From NCBI RefSeq assembly GCF_900240295.1, contig NZ_OEQB01000001.1, forward strand, positions 372,001-436,000: DNA of 64,000 nt, in the 5' to 3' direction. Below the pieces are notes generated by a model. It was not told the origin of the DNA and searched no databases. It saw only the letters and a program-made list of their open reading frames with translations. The stretch is from Megasphaera vaginalis (ex Bordigoni et al. 2020) (GTDB taxonomy: Bacteria; Bacillota; Negativicutes; Veillonellales; Megasphaeraceae). A program made the position numbers and the translations under genes. Of the stretch, positions 51,440 to 60,761 are shown piece after piece. Within the stretch, counting starts at the first letter, position 1, and each line of letters opens with the position of its first letter.

Positions 51440-52798
51440 TTATGTTGCCGGTCCCATCTCGTGTTCCACTACGCCGACAATATCATCGACGATTCGATCC
51501 AGCTGTTCCAGATCCGGCCCTTCCGCCATAACGCGAATAAGCGGTTCCGTTCCGGAAGGCCGTACGAGAATCCGGCCTTCATCGCCCAGTTCCTCTTCGC
51601 CTGCCGCAATGGCCGCCATGATCAACGTGTTTTCATCCCAGCCCGATTTTGTCTGGACGCGGACATTTTTTAGGATCTGCGGATACCGCGTCATCAGACC
51701 GGCCAGCTGTGACAGCGGTTTCCCTTGCTTCTGCATGACCGTCATCAGCTGCACCGCCGTCAGCAATCCGTCACCTGTCGTATTATAATCGAGAAAGATA
51801 ATATGGCCCGATTGTTCACCGCCGAGAGAATACCCCTTCTGCCGCATGCATTCCAAAACATAGCGGTCGCCGACTGCCGTGATCTCCACATTACAGCCCC
51901 GTTCTTTCGCCGCCTTATGGAAGCCGATATTGCTCATTACGGTTCCGACGACGGTATCTTTCTTCAAACGCCCCTCTTCCTTTAAATGGAGGGCACAGAG
52001 GAGCATCATCTGATCACCGTCCATTTCCTGTCCCTTTTCGTCGACAGCAAGACAGCGATCGGCGTCACCGTCATTGGCAATACCCAGATCGGCACCGTTG
52101 GCTAATACCGCTTCCTGCAAGCTCTGCAAATGCGTCGAGCCGCAGCGGTCATTAATATTAACGCCTGACGGCTTGCAATGGATCTGTATGACCTCGGCGC
52201 CTAGACGCCGGAATATCTCGGCTCCCAATTCATAGGCCGAACCGTTAGCGCCGTCGTGTACTACTTTGATACCGGTCAAATCAACGTCGGTGGAGCGGCA
52301 AATAAAATCGACATATTCTGATTGCAAATCAGTCCATGACGTAATCGTACCGACGGCTTCCCCGACAGGTCGCTGCATTTCCAGTCCTGTCCGTTCATCC
52401 TTCAGTAAATACTCTTCAATCTCGTCTTCCGTTTCATCAGGGAGCTTGTACCCGTACCGATCAAAGAACTTAATCCCGTTATATTCAAACGGATTATGAG
52501 AAGCCGAGATCATCACACCTGCATCCAGGTGATGGCTTCGGGTCAGATAGGCAATAGCCGGTGTCGGAATAACGCCGGCCATAAAACAATTGCCGCCGGC
52601 GGAAGCGATCCCGGCCGCCAGCACACTTGCCAACATCGTACCCGATTGCCGCGTATCGCGCCCGATCAGAAAGGTCGGATGCTCCTTATCGCGTCCCAGC
52701 ACATATGCCGCAGCCCGTCCCAAATGATATGCGAGTTCCGGTGTCAAGGATTGGTTCGCAACACCGCGTACGCCATCTGTACCAAATAATCTAGCCAT
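51440..52798 (-). CDS. glmM: Phosphoglucosamine mutase
   Basis: A 452-aa enzyme. It starts ARLFGTDGVRGVANQSL, has the phosphoserine loop VMISASHNPFEYNG near residue 100, the magnesium loop GIANDGDADRCLAVDE, and the C-terminal RPSGTEPLIRVM. It converts glucosamine 6-phosphate to glucosamine 1-phosphate for peptidoglycan. The start codon directly follows the stop of the FAD gene. Close to cdaA-cdaR, in the order known to link c-di-AMP and cell-wall synthesis. Confidence 0.97.
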   Translation of the reverse strand: MARLFGTDGVRGVANQSLTPELAYHLGRAAAYVLGRDKEHPTFLIGRDTRQSGTMLASVLAAGIASAGGNCFMAGVIPTPAIAYLTRSHHLDAGVMISASHNPFEYNGIKFFDRYGYKLPDETEDEIEEYLLKDERTGLEMQRPVGEAVGTITSWTDLQSEYVDFICRSTDVDLTGIKVVHDGANGSAYELGAEIFRRLGAEVIQIHCKPSGVNINDRCGSTHLQSLQEAVLANGADLGIANDGDADRCLAVDEKGQEMDGDQMMLLCALHLKEEGRLKKDTVVGTVMSNIGFHKAAKERGCNVEITAVGDRYVLECMRQKGYSLGGEQSGHIIFLDYNTTGDGLLTAVQLMTVMQKQGKPLSQLAGLMTRYPQILKNVRVQTKSGWDENTLIMAAIAAGEEELGDEGRILVRPSGTEPLIRVMAEGPDLEQLDRIVDDIVGVVEHEMGPAT

Positions 52799-54403
52799 TT
52801 ACAATACCTCCAAAGGTTGATATAGTTCTATGATCTGTAAAGCACTTTCCATGCCGTCCAAAAAAGCACTCATAATGCCGCCGGCATATCCGGCTCCTTC
52901 GCCGATCGGATACAGTCCGGGCGTTTCCAGGGCCTGCCGGTCTTCACCGCGGCTGATGCGAACAGGAGAACTCGTCCGCGTCTCAACACCGGTCATAACG
53001 ACATGATTGTCATCAAAACCGCGAATCTTACGGCCAAAATAAGGTAAGGCTTCTGCCAAGGTCGTCGTCACGAAACGGGGCAACACGTCATGCAAGTCGG
53101 CCCAGACTACGCCGGGTTTATAGGAAACGGGGCCCTTCGTCAGACCGGCAGTATTGCGGTTGAGAAAGTCACCGACAGTCTGCGCCGGCGCAAAATAATT
53201 ACCGCCGCCGGCTTCATAGGCCAGCCGTTCGTAATGCCGCTGGAACTCGATTCCCGCCAAGGGCGACGCGCTGCCAAGATCGGCAGCCGTCACATTGACG
53301 ACAAGAGCGCTGTTGGCAATTCCGCTATCACGGCGATAAACGCTCATCCCGTTGGTAACGACCATCCCTTTTTCCGAAGCGGCCGCCACGACCGTGCCGC
53401 CGGGGCACATGCAAAACGAGTAACACGACCGTCTATCGGCGCCATGATAAACCAAGGCATAGTCAGACGGCTCCAGCCCCAAATCGGCAGCGCTGCTGCC
53501 GTACTGAGTCCGATCCAACCAGTCTTGTCCATGCTCAATCCGCACACCTATGGCAAAGTCCTTCGGCGTCAAACGGACGTCATTGTCCCTGAGCATGTAA
53601 AACGTGTCTCTGGCACTGTGCCCGATTCCCAACAGAAGCACGTCCGTCTCAATCCGTTCCGTGCCGTTAACGATAACGGCCTGCACGGCGCCGTCCTTTT
53701 TTCGTTCCATTCCCGTTACGCAAGCACAAAAACGAACGGAACCGCCAAGGCGTTCGATCTTTTTCCGCATGTTCCTGACGACGCCGCGCAATATATCCGT
53801 CCCGATGTGAGGATTATAGGCGTACCGTATTTCCGACGGCGCACCGGCTTCGACGAACGCGTCCAGAACACGGGGCAGCAGCAGGTGATTAACGCGAGTC
53901 GTCAATTTTCCGTCAGAAAACGTGCCGGCGCCACCTTCGCCGAACTGCACATTGGAATCGCTGCGAAAAAGGCCTTTTTCCCAGAATTCTTTCACGTGCA
54001 AACTGCGACTGTCCACATCGTAGCCCCGTTCCAAAACGAGAGGCGCATAGCCTTCTTCCGCCAGAACCAGCGCCGCCGCCAATCCTGCCGGACCGGTACC
54101 GACAACGATCGGCCGGCAACGCAGTTTGCCGGAACCGTGGACAATCGAAAGGGCCGGCAGCGCCTTGAGCTGCCGGATATCTTTATCATTTTTACAGCGG
54201 CGCAGAACATCCCCTTCCTTCACGACTTCCACATCAAGGGTAAACACTAGGACGACCCGGGGTTTGCGCCTGGCGTCGACAGACCGACGTACGACCGTTA
54301 CGGCCTGCACGGCAGCTTCCTGACAACGCAGTTTCTTCGCCGCCAAAGACGCCAGTGACCTGGTCAGCGGCGCCGCCGTTCGGATATTCATAATTCTCAG
54401 CAC
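52799..54403 (-). CDS. FAD-dependent oxidoreductase of the COG2509 type
   Basis: A 534-aa cytoplasmic flavoprotein. An N-terminal alpha-beta domain of about 95 residues (KPRVVLVFTLDVEV) precedes the dinucleotide fold PIVVGTGPAGLAAALVLAEEG (about residue 114). A 'FGEGGAGTFSDGKLTTR' block and the C-terminal FAD end (LYPIGEGAGYAGGIMSAFLDGM) are typical of these uncharacterised 'FAD-dependent protein' families. Substrate is unknown. The start is a GTG at 54403 with AGGAG 8-9 nt upstream. It sits between cdaR and glmM, which are usually adjacent. Confidence 0.82.
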   Translation of the reverse strand: MLRIMNIRTAAPLTRSLASLAAKKLRCQEAAVQAVTVVRRSVDARRKPRVVLVFTLDVEVVKEGDVLRRCKNDKDIRQLKALPALSIVHGSGKLRCRPIVVGTGPAGLAAALVLAEEGYAPLVLERGYDVDSRSLHVKEFWEKGLFRSDSNVQFGEGGAGTFSDGKLTTRVNHLLLPRVLDAFVEAGAPSEIRYAYNPHIGTDILRGVVRNMRKKIERLGGSVRFCACVTGMERKKDGAVQAVIVNGTERIETDVLLLGIGHSARDTFYMLRDNDVRLTPKDFAIGVRIEHGQDWLDRTQYGSSAADLGLEPSDYALVYHGADRRSCYSFCMCPGGTVVAAASEKGMVVTNGMSVYRRDSGIANSALVVNVTAADLGSASPLAGIEFQRHYERLAYEAGGGNYFAPAQTVGDFLNRNTAGLTKGPVSYKPGVVWADLHDVLPRFVTTTLAEALPYFGRKIRGFDDNHVVMTGVETRTSSPVRISRGEDRQALETPGLYPIGEGAGYAGGIMSAFLDGMESALQIIELYQPLEVL

Positions 54404-54416
54404 ACGTATATCTCCT

Positions 54417-55340
54417 CTACTCCGCCGGCACGACTTCGACTTTCACCGAAATCAAGTCCGGTTCCGCCGTTATTCCCGCCGCCGAGACGGGCACCGACAC
54501 TTTCCATTCTTTATCCGCCGCAAGACCTTCAATATTGATTGGCGTCAAATTCAGGACATTGATGCCGCTCAACAGATCGGCGCTGCCGTGCAATGTAACG
54601 GTCTTAGGCTCAACAGTAACCTTGCCAAGCCGAACGGCGGGATCGGTATTGCCGTAAACGGGAACATTCAGCGTTACCTTCTTTGTTACGGCATTGCCGC
54701 TCATCGTCACCTTGACATTGCTGTGGTGCGGTGTCAAATTCAGTCCTTCTACGGGAACGCCGTCGGCACGAACGAGGTGAATCGGCGCCATAACGGAAAA
54801 ATCGCTGTCCTTATCCCCCAGAGGAATATCGATAACGGCGCGATCAACGTCTTTTAAGAGACGCTGCGCTCCGCTGACGACAACCTTATCCGGCACGATC
54901 TGCACGCCGGAAGCGGTCATCCCTTCGGAAAGAGCCCCCATCATATGCGGTACAAGCCGAAATTCTTTGACCGCATAAAGGTCGACAATAATATCGGCAG
55001 TCGTAATACTCTGCTTTTTTAATTCCGTCCCGTCCGGCAGTTGCACATGGATCGGAACCGTCTTTTCACCTTCCGTCGCATCGGCCAGATCAACATACGC
55101 CTTAATGTCATCGGCCCCTACATTGATGATCGTATTGCGCGGCCCTGAAAGCCGTACGTAAATCGTCTTCGGGACATTGGCCGTAATATACTGCGGCGCC
55201 AGATTTTCAACCGTGACGGGAACGGTATAACTGCCTTCACTGGTGGGATTCTGCTCATTGATAATGACAAACCAGAGAATCACGGCCAAAAGCAGGCAGA
55301 CGATTTGCAATTCCCATTTTCCGCGTAAGGTTTTGATCAT
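54417..55340 (-). CDS. cdaR: CdaR / YbbR-domain regulator of diadenylate cyclase
   Basis: A 307-aa protein with one N-terminal membrane helix (ELQIVCLLLAVILWFVII) and three YbbR-type beta domains outside the membrane (for example YTVPVTVENLAPQYITANVP and VTLNVPVYGNTDPAVRLGKV). Known CdaR proteins bind and tune CdaA. Its start overlaps the end of cdaA by 4 bp. The start at 55340 is chosen because the overlapping ATGA layout is typical. Confidence 0.93.
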   Translation of the reverse strand: MIKTLRGKWELQIVCLLLAVILWFVIINEQNPTSEGSYTVPVTVENLAPQYITANVPKTIYVRLSGPRNTIINVGADDIKAYVDLADATEGEKTVPIHVQLPDGTELKKQSITTADIIVDLYAVKEFRLVPHMMGALSEGMTASGVQIVPDKVVVSGAQRLLKDVDRAVIDIPLGDKDSDFSVMAPIHLVRADGVPVEGLNLTPHHSNVKVTMSGNAVTKKVTLNVPVYGNTDPAVRLGKVTVEPKTVTLHGSADLLSGINVLNLTPINIEGLAADKEWKVSVPVSAAGITAEPDLISVKVEVVPAE

Positions 55341-56158
55341 TTTGTTCCCCCCCATTTGAGGAGATTGGCCAGTCCCGGCTGCGGTTTATCAAGAAATCCC
55401 ATCAGAATATTGCGCAGTGCGGCGCCGTCAATGTGGCGGTATATGTGGCCGCCGTAAGCATAAGAAATAGCCCCCGTCTCCTCACTGACAACGATTACAA
55501 CGGCATCGGCCAGTTCGCTGATGCCGATAGCCGCACGATGACGCGTTCCCAGTTCCGTCGAAAGAGAACGATCCGACGTCAGCGGCAACAGACAGCCGGC
55601 AGCCATGATCTTATTGTCGCGGATAATAACGGCGCCGTCGTGCAGCGGCGTATTGGGAATAAAGATATTACCGAGCAATTCACGGGATACAATACCGTTA
55701 ATGGCAATCCCCGTATCGATATAGTCATTCAGTCCGACTTCTCGTTCAAAAACGAGCAGAGCCCCTGTACGCGTCTTTGCCAATGACTCCGAAATCGCTA
55801 CGATTTCATCAAGGAGCCGTTCCAGTTCTTCACGACTGATGACCTGGCCTGAACGAAAAAGCCGGCCGCGGCCGATCTGTTCCAACGCCCGCCGCAGCTC
55901 GGGTTGAAAAACGACGGGCAAGGCAACCAAGATGACCGTCATCCCTTGCTGCAAAAGCCAATTGACGACGTGCAGGTCAAGGATCTTGCTGACAATCGTA
56001 ACGGCACCCAAGATCAGGAGACCTTTAATCAAGGCAACGGCCCGCGTATTGCGTATGAGCATGAAAAGCTTATATAAGAAAAAAGCAACCAGTGCAATAT
56101 CCAACAAATCCAACAACCTGAAACTGCTGATAAATCCTTGAATCGGTATATACATCAT
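55337..56158 (-). CDS. cdaA: Diadenylate cyclase CdaA
   Basis: A 273-aa protein. Three membrane helices fill residues about 10-80 (LLDLLDIALVAFFLYKLFML). The DAC domain follows, with the catalytic motifs DGA in NTPLHDGAVII and RHR in LGTRHRAAIG. It joins two ATP into c-di-AMP, a signal for potassium, osmotic and cell-wall control. GGAG precedes tandem ATGs at 56158 and 56155; the longer frame to 56281 is rejected. Confidence 0.96.
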   Translation of the reverse strand: MMYIPIQGFISSFRLLDLLDIALVAFFLYKLFMLIRNTRAVALIKGLLILGAVTIVSKILDLHVVNWLLQQGMTVILVALPVVFQPELRRALEQIGRGRLFRSGQVISREELERLLDEIVAISESLAKTRTGALLVFEREVGLNDYIDTGIAINGIVSRELLGNIFIPNTPLHDGAVIIRDNKIMAAGCLLPLTSDRSLSTELGTRHRAAIGISELADAVVIVVSEETGAISYAYGGHIYRHIDGAALRNILMGFLDKPQPGLANLLKWGGTK

Positions 56159-56286
56159 AAGACATTTCTCCATCTGAAAAACGACAATAGTATGTTTTAT
56201 TTTACACCATTTGAACGATAAAATAAAGCCCGCTGTCAGTGAAGAAATGTCCCCTTGCCATCGGAACAAAACAGGCGGCAAACTAA

Positions 56287-56314
56287 AAAAGAGGAGCCCT
56301 ATAGCTCCTCTTTT
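56287..56314 (-). terminator. Terminator of the Rrf2 gene
   Basis: An 11-bp stem AAAAGAGGAGC / GCTCCTCTTTT that overlaps the last codons of the gene, with an A/T tract beyond it. Confidence 0.75.
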
Positions 56315-56757
56315 CCGGAATCCGCATCTCTTTCTTCGGCCATCGCCTTCTCCTGTAAGGCCAATGCTTCGAAATTGATCGCTTTCAGGCGCTCCGCCAA
56401 ATCCCGCTGTATCCCTTCAAAAGCCGCATAAATCGAACACATACCGCCGCAACCGCGCGAACAGGCGCCGGAATCATTTAAACACCGCTGCAGTTCCGTC
56501 TGCCCTTCTACGGCCTCGATGACATCGAACAGCGTGATTTCCCGCGGCGCGCGCTGCAAGGCGAATCCGCCGTCAACACCGCGATAAGACTTCATAATAT
56601 TGGCGGCAGTCAGACTGCGCATGATTTTCAGCAAAAACCGTTCCGGTATATTCTGTTTCTCCGCTAATGCCGCACCTGTGATTTTTGTGCCTTCCGGCTT
56701 GGAAGCCAGGTAAAGGACCATACGAAACGCATAGTCCGTAGCTTGGTTTAATCGCAT
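56299..56757 (-). CDS. Rrf2-family regulator with four-cysteine cluster motif
   Basis: A 152-aa protein. The N-terminal winged helix begins MRLNQATDYAFRMVLYLAS and includes the recognition stretch ALAEKQNIPERFLLKIMRSL. A cysteine group near residues 92-107 reads C-x6-C-x3-C-x3-C (RCLNDSGACSRGCGGMC). IscR and NsrR relatives hold an Fe-S cluster with three cysteines in a different spacing. Sensing iron-sulphur or redox state is likely; targets are unknown. AAGGAGG precedes the ATG at 56757. Confidence 0.85.
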   Translation of the reverse strand: MRLNQATDYAFRMVLYLASKPEGTKITGAALAEKQNIPERFLLKIMRSLTAANIMKSYRGVDGGFALQRAPREITLFDVIEAVEGQTELQRCLNDSGACSRGCGGMCSIYAAFEGIQRDLAERLKAINFEALALQEKAMAEERDADSGKEEL

Positions 56758-56826
56758 TTGGACATACCTCCTTATAAGGATTATATAATAAATTACCAAA
56801 AAAGTATAGTTTTTTTCAAAAATTTA

Positions 56827-56852
56827 TGCAGTATTGACGATGCAATACTGCA
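56827..56852 (-). terminator. Terminator of the phosphate-transport operon
   Basis: A perfect 10-bp stem (TGCAGTATTG / CAATACTGCA) with a 6-nt loop just after the stop codon at 56861; a T-rich stretch follows on the minus strand. Confidence 0.7.
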
Positions 56853-56860
56853 CGTTCATT

Positions 56861-57856
56861 CTAATGAAAAAGAAAGTGAATAACCACAAAAATGAATGCC
56901 GCCAAACAACCGCTAATCGGAATCGTCACGACCCAGGCAATGAGCATGCTTCTGGCAACTCCCCAGTGAACGGCACGAACTCGCTCCGCCGAACCGATCC
57001 CCATAATCGAGCCGGAAACGACGTGCGTCGTGCTGACCGGCAGATGTAAAAAAGTTGCCATAAAAATAACAAGCGACGAATTCAAATCGGCCGCAAAACC
57101 GTTAACGGAAGCCAGCTTGAATATTTTCGTCCCCATCGTCGAAATAATACGCCAACCGCCGGCAGACGTACCGAGGGCCATGGAAGTAGCGCAAGCGAAT
57201 TTTACCCAAACGGGAATTTCCATCGTATCGATATACCCGCCGCTGAGCAAGGCCAGAGCAATGATCCCCATCGCTTTTTGCGCGTCATTGGAGCCGTGAG
57301 AAAAGGCCATCAAACTGGCTGATATCAATTGCATCTTTCTGAACCGTCGATTCAAGGCAATCGGCGAAAAGCACCGGAATATCCAGAGAATGGCGATCAT
57401 GACAAAATAGCCGGACACCAAGGCGACGACAGGAGACAAAATCAGCGATAACACGATTTTTCCAATGCCGCCGGTATCAAGCGCCGCAGGCCCGACACTG
57501 ATGCAGACGGCGCCGATAACACCGCCGACAAGGGAGTGGGACGAGCTGCTGGGCAGCCGATAATACCAAGTCAGTATATTCCAGATAATGGAGCCGATGA
57601 GAGCCGCAATAATGACTTCCAGACTGATCTGCGCCGGATTCAGGACAAGATCGCCGCCAATTGTCTTAGCGACACCGGTACTGACCATGGCCCCGCAAAA
57701 ATTAAGAACAGCAGCCATCACGACTGCATGACGGGGCGAGATAGCCCGCGTCGACACACTGGTCGCAATGGCATTGGCCGTATCGTGAAAACCGTTGATA
57801 TAATCAAAGAGAACAGCAAATAAAACGACTGTCCATATTAACCAATTATCAGGCAT
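56861..57856 (-). CDS. Low-affinity inorganic phosphate transporter Pit
   Basis: A 331-aa inner-membrane protein with about 10 helices. The N-terminal 'FDYINGFHDTANAIATSVSTRAISP' and C-terminal 'FSHGSNDAQKAMGIIALAL' blocks are the paired PiT signatures with the D and N residues that bind phosphate and cation. It moves phosphate with a cation, usually H+ or a divalent metal complex. Its start overlaps the DUF47 gene by 8 bp, a standard pair. Regulation by the TTTAC repeats upstream is inferred. Confidence 0.95.
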   Translation of the reverse strand: MPDNWLIWTVVLFAVLFDYINGFHDTANAIATSVSTRAISPRHAVVMAAVLNFCGAMVSTGVAKTIGGDLVLNPAQISLEVIIAALIGSIIWNILTWYYRLPSSSSHSLVGGVIGAVCISVGPAALDTGGIGKIVLSLILSPVVALVSGYFVMIAILWIFRCFSPIALNRRFRKMQLISASLMAFSHGSNDAQKAMGIIALALLSGGYIDTMEIPVWVKFACATSMALGTSAGGWRIISTMGTKIFKLASVNGFAADLNSSLVIFMATFLHLPVSTTHVVSGSIMGIGSAERVRAVHWGVARSMLIAWVVTIPISGCLAAFIFVVIHFLFH

Positions 57857-58484
57857 ATTTCAGAACGACCCTTCTGAAGGTAATGACCAATCGTTCACAA
57901 TCATCGGTAACGTCTTCGATCGATTGAAGTATTTCCTTCCATTTTATAATCTCAATCGGATCCGTGCATTCTTCAAATAACTTGGCCATTTCTTCATGAT
58001 ACAAATCGTCGCATTGCCCTTCATACTTCAGGACCTTTTTGCTGCGCGCTTCGATCTTCAAATAGTCGTTTTTGACATTTCGCATATAGCCGATGGACTT
58101 GCGGATCTCGCCCATGGCCTTTGACATGACGACGGCCATCCGCTTGGCGCCGTCTGTCGCTTCTCCGACATGATACATGCACATCTTATCAATGATTTCA
58201 CTGATATTGTCGACAGCCGCGTCAAGCTGGTCAATGAGCTGCTGAATATCTTCACGATCCATCGGCGTAATAAAACTCTTTTGCAGACGCTTCATCGTCT
58301 CCGTGACCAAGGCATCCGCTTCCCCTTCGATCTCTCCGATCTGCTCCATCGCTTCCTGCTTCGGAATTTCCTCGCAAATCGCCTTTCGCAAAATCACTGC
58401 CGCTTCATCACTGAGCGCTGCATGCTGACTCAATAAGATAAAAAACTTTTCTTCTTTCGGCTTCAGGTTAAATGCCACAGTCAC
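57849..58484 (-). CDS. DUF47 / PhoU-like regulator of the Pit transporter
   Basis: A 211-aa all-helical protein of the TIGR00153 family. It resembles two PhoU repeats, with E/D residues for metals (ITPMDREDIQQLIDQLDAAVDN and DVTDDCERLVITFRR). It is thought to gate or assist the neighbouring Pit. The start is a GTG at 58484 or at 58478; AGGAG lies 5 or 11 nt upstream of these. It is the first gene of the operon. Confidence 0.92.
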   Translation of the reverse strand: MTVAFNLKPKEEKFFILLSQHAALSDEAAVILRKAICEEIPKQEAMEQIGEIEGEADALVTETMKRLQKSFITPMDREDIQQLIDQLDAAVDNISEIIDKMCMYHVGEATDGAKRMAVVMSKAMGEIRKSIGYMRNVKNDYLKIEARSKKVLKYEGQCDDLYHEEMAKLFEECTDPIEIIKWKEILQSIEDVTDDCERLVITFRRVVLKYA

Positions 58485-58543
58485 TCGATCTCCTTCGTAA
58501 TCATACGGAAGAATCCGTTTAGCGAATATTCTGTCAAGTAAAC

Positions 58544-58609
58544 TTTACTAATTCTCTATAAAATTTACGTTCTGTATCATATTCTTTACATACTTTCCGT
58601 AAATTTTAC
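58544..58609. promoter_or_regulatory. Pho-box-like array of TTTAC repeats
   Basis: TTTAC starts at 58544, 58564, 58585 and 58605 on the plus strand, spaced 20, 21 and 20 bp (two turns of the helix). T-rich near-matches fill some half-steps. PhoP/PhoB family regulators bind direct repeats of this kind. It lies 60 bp upstream of the DUF47-Pit operon. Confidence 0.6.
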
Positions 58610-58679
58610 ATTTCAATCTGCATTATACCATATGCCGTTTTAATATTCCATATGTTAATGGCCGCCGTCGTTACAGAAA

Positions 58680-58709
58680 AAGCATGCCGAAAAACATTTC
58701 GGCATGCTT
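58680..58709 (-). terminator. Terminator of the gap-pgk-tpiA operon
   Basis: A perfect 13-bp stem (AAGCATGCCGAAA and complement) with a 4-nt loop, followed by T on the minus strand, just after tpiA. Confidence 0.9.
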
Positions 58710-58725
58710 GATCTCGGTTGAACAA

Positions 58726-59487
58726 TTATTTAATGACGGCATTGTCGATGATTGCCATAAAATCATCAGCTTGCAAACTGGCGCCGCCGACGAGAGCGCC
58801 GTCAATGTCGGCGGAGCCGGTCAGTTCGGCAATGTTGCCGCCTTTGACACTGCCGCCGTATAAGATGGACACGTCGTCAGCCAAAGCGCGGTCATAAAGC
58901 GCCGCTATCTTCCTGCGAATGATGGCACAGACCTCTTCTGCCTGCGCAGCACTGGCCGTCTTCCCCGTCCCGATAGCCCAGATCGGTTCGTAAGCAATGA
59001 CGACAGACCGCATCTGTTCCGGTGTGATGGCTGCCAGGCCCTTTTCAATCTGCCCTTCAATCCACGACTGCATATCTCCTTTTTCACGTTGCTCCAGCGT
59101 TTCGCCGCAGCACATGATCGGCGTCAGTCCGTGAGCCAAAGCGGCTTTCACTTTCAAGTTGACTGTCGCATCACGTTCATTGCAATCCATGCGGCGTTCA
59201 GAATGACCGATAATGACATGGGATACGCCGAGGTCAACGAGCATGGCCGGCGAAACTTCGCCCGTATAGGCTCCCTTGTCTTTCCAATGCATATTCTGCG
59301 CCGCAATTCGAACAGGCGTTCCCTTGGTCAAGGCAACTGCCGACGCCAGGTAAGGAAAAACAGGAGCGATAACGATCTCCGCTTTGCTGCTTGTACCTAC
59401 AGCCTTCGTCAACGCTTTTAACGTCGAATCAACATCGCTGCCGAGATGATTCATTTTCCAATTTCCTGCAATAATCGTTTTTCTCAC
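58726..59487 (-). CDS. tpiA: Triosephosphate isomerase
   Basis: A 253-aa TIM barrel. It contains AGNWKMN at the N-terminus, VIIGHSERR with the catalytic His, VVIAYEPIWAIGTGKTA with the catalytic Glu, and the phosphate loop ILYGGSVKGGN. It interconverts glyceraldehyde 3-phosphate and dihydroxyacetone phosphate. Last gene of the glycolytic operon, 32 nt after pgk. Confidence 0.98.
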   Translation of the reverse strand: MRKTIIAGNWKMNHLGSDVDSTLKALTKAVGTSSKAEIVIAPVFPYLASAVALTKGTPVRIAAQNMHWKDKGAYTGEVSPAMLVDLGVSHVIIGHSERRMDCNERDATVNLKVKAALAHGLTPIMCCGETLEQREKGDMQSWIEGQIEKGLAAITPEQMRSVVIAYEPIWAIGTGKTASAAQAEEVCAIIRRKIAALYDRALADDVSILYGGSVKGGNIAELTGSADIDGALVGGASLQADDFMAIIDNAVIK

Positions 59488-59519
59488 TGATCAAACCTCC
59501 ATTGATGTTGTTGCTTTTT

Positions 59520-60701
59520 TTATTTATCAGACAGCACGGCAATACCGGGCAGATCCTTCCCTTCGAGGTATTCGAGAGAAGCGCCGCCGCCTGTCGAGAT
59601 ATGCGTAATCTGATCGGCAAGACCCGTCTTATTGACAGCAGAAACGGAATCACCGCCGCCGACGATCGATACGGCCGCTGAAGACGCCACAGCTTGGGCT
59701 ACGGCAACAGTCCCCTTGGCAAACGGCTCCATTTCAAAAACGCCCATCGGCCCGTTCCAGACGATAAGCTTCATTGCCGCCAGTGCGTCGGCAAAAGCGG
59801 CACAGCTTTCGGGCCCGATATCGAGAATCATCCAATCTTCCGGAACGGCGTCGCGCGCCACGACACGGTAATCGGCAGCGGCGGAAAAGGCGGATGCCAC
59901 CGTTACATCGGAAGGCAGCAGCAGCGTCGTATTTGTCTTTGCCGCTTCAGCGAGCAGCGATTTTGCCAATTCGATCTTGTCCGTTTCAACCAGCGATTTG
60001 CCGACGCTATAGCCCTGCGCCGCTAAAAAAGTATTGGCCATGCCGCCGCCGATGATCATGACGTCAACTTTCGGCAGCAAATTAGAGATGACTTCAATCT
60101 TATCGGAAACTTTGGCACCGCCGATAACAGCCGCAAAAGGATGCTGCGGATCATCTACGGCGCCGCCGATAAAGCGTATTTCTTTAGCCAATAAGAAACC
60201 TGCCGCCATTGGCAGAAAATCAGCGATCCCGGCAACGGAAGCATGCGCCCTGTGACAACAGCCGAAAGCGTCGTTGATGCCGATATCGGCTAGCCCGGCC
60301 AAAGCCTGCGCAAAGCCGGCGTCATTCTTTTCCTCTTCCCGATGATAACGCAAATTTTCCAACAACAGCACCTCACCGGGCTGCAGCGCCGCCGCCAACG
60401 TTTCTGTTTCGCCGCCGATGCAATCGGGCGCCATTTTCACGGTAAATCCCAAGAGCTCGGACAGCCGGCCGGCCACGGGGCGAAGAGAAAACTCCGGCTT
60501 GGCCTCTCCCTTCGGTCTGCCGAGATGACTGGCTAAAATGACGGCAGCCCGGTGATCCAGCAAGTACCGGATTGTCGGCAGCGTTTTCTGAATACGGGTA
60601 TCATCCGTAATAACGCCGTTTTCATCTAAGGGCACATTGAAGTCGGCGCGAACAAATACTTTTTTACCTGTTACATCGATATCAGTAATCATTTTTTTCA
60701 T
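59520..60701 (-). CDS. pgk: Phosphoglycerate kinase
   Basis: A 393-aa two-lobed kinase. The signature [17 protein letters not shown] is at residues about 15-31, with [27 protein letters not shown], and the C-terminal nucleotide loop '[12 protein letters not shown]' near residue 363. It makes ATP from 1,3-bisphosphoglycerate. The ATG at 60701 has GGAGG 9 nt upstream. It follows gap2 by 60 nt. Confidence 0.98.
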   Translation of the reverse strand: MKKMITDIDVTGKKVFVRADFNVPLDENGVITDDTRIQKTLPTIRYLLDHRAAVILASHLGRPKGEAKPEFSLRPVAGRLSELLGFTVKMAPDCIGGETETLAAALQPGEVLLLENLRYHREEEKNDAGFAQALAGLADIGINDAFGCCHRAHASVAGIADFLPMAAGFLLAKEIRFIGGAVDDPQHPFAAVIGGAKVSDKIEVISNLLPKVDVMIIGGGMANTFLAAQGYSVGKSLVETDKIELAKSLLAEAAKTNTTLLLPSDVTVASAFSAAADYRVVARDAVPEDWMILDIGPESCAAFADALAAMKLIVWNGPMGVFEMEPFAKGTVAVAQAVASSAAVSIVGGGDSVSAVNKTGLADQITHISTGGGASLEYLEGKDLPGIAVLSDK

Positions 60702-60761
60702 AAACAATATCCTCCATATCCTCTTATACGCTGCCTGTCGAGTTTTGCAGTACCGGCTTTT

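Noticed and set aside
53090-54250. 386-codon plus-strand frame opposite the FAD protein
   Set aside because: Antisense shadow of a gene with clear FAD motifs; no ribosome site.
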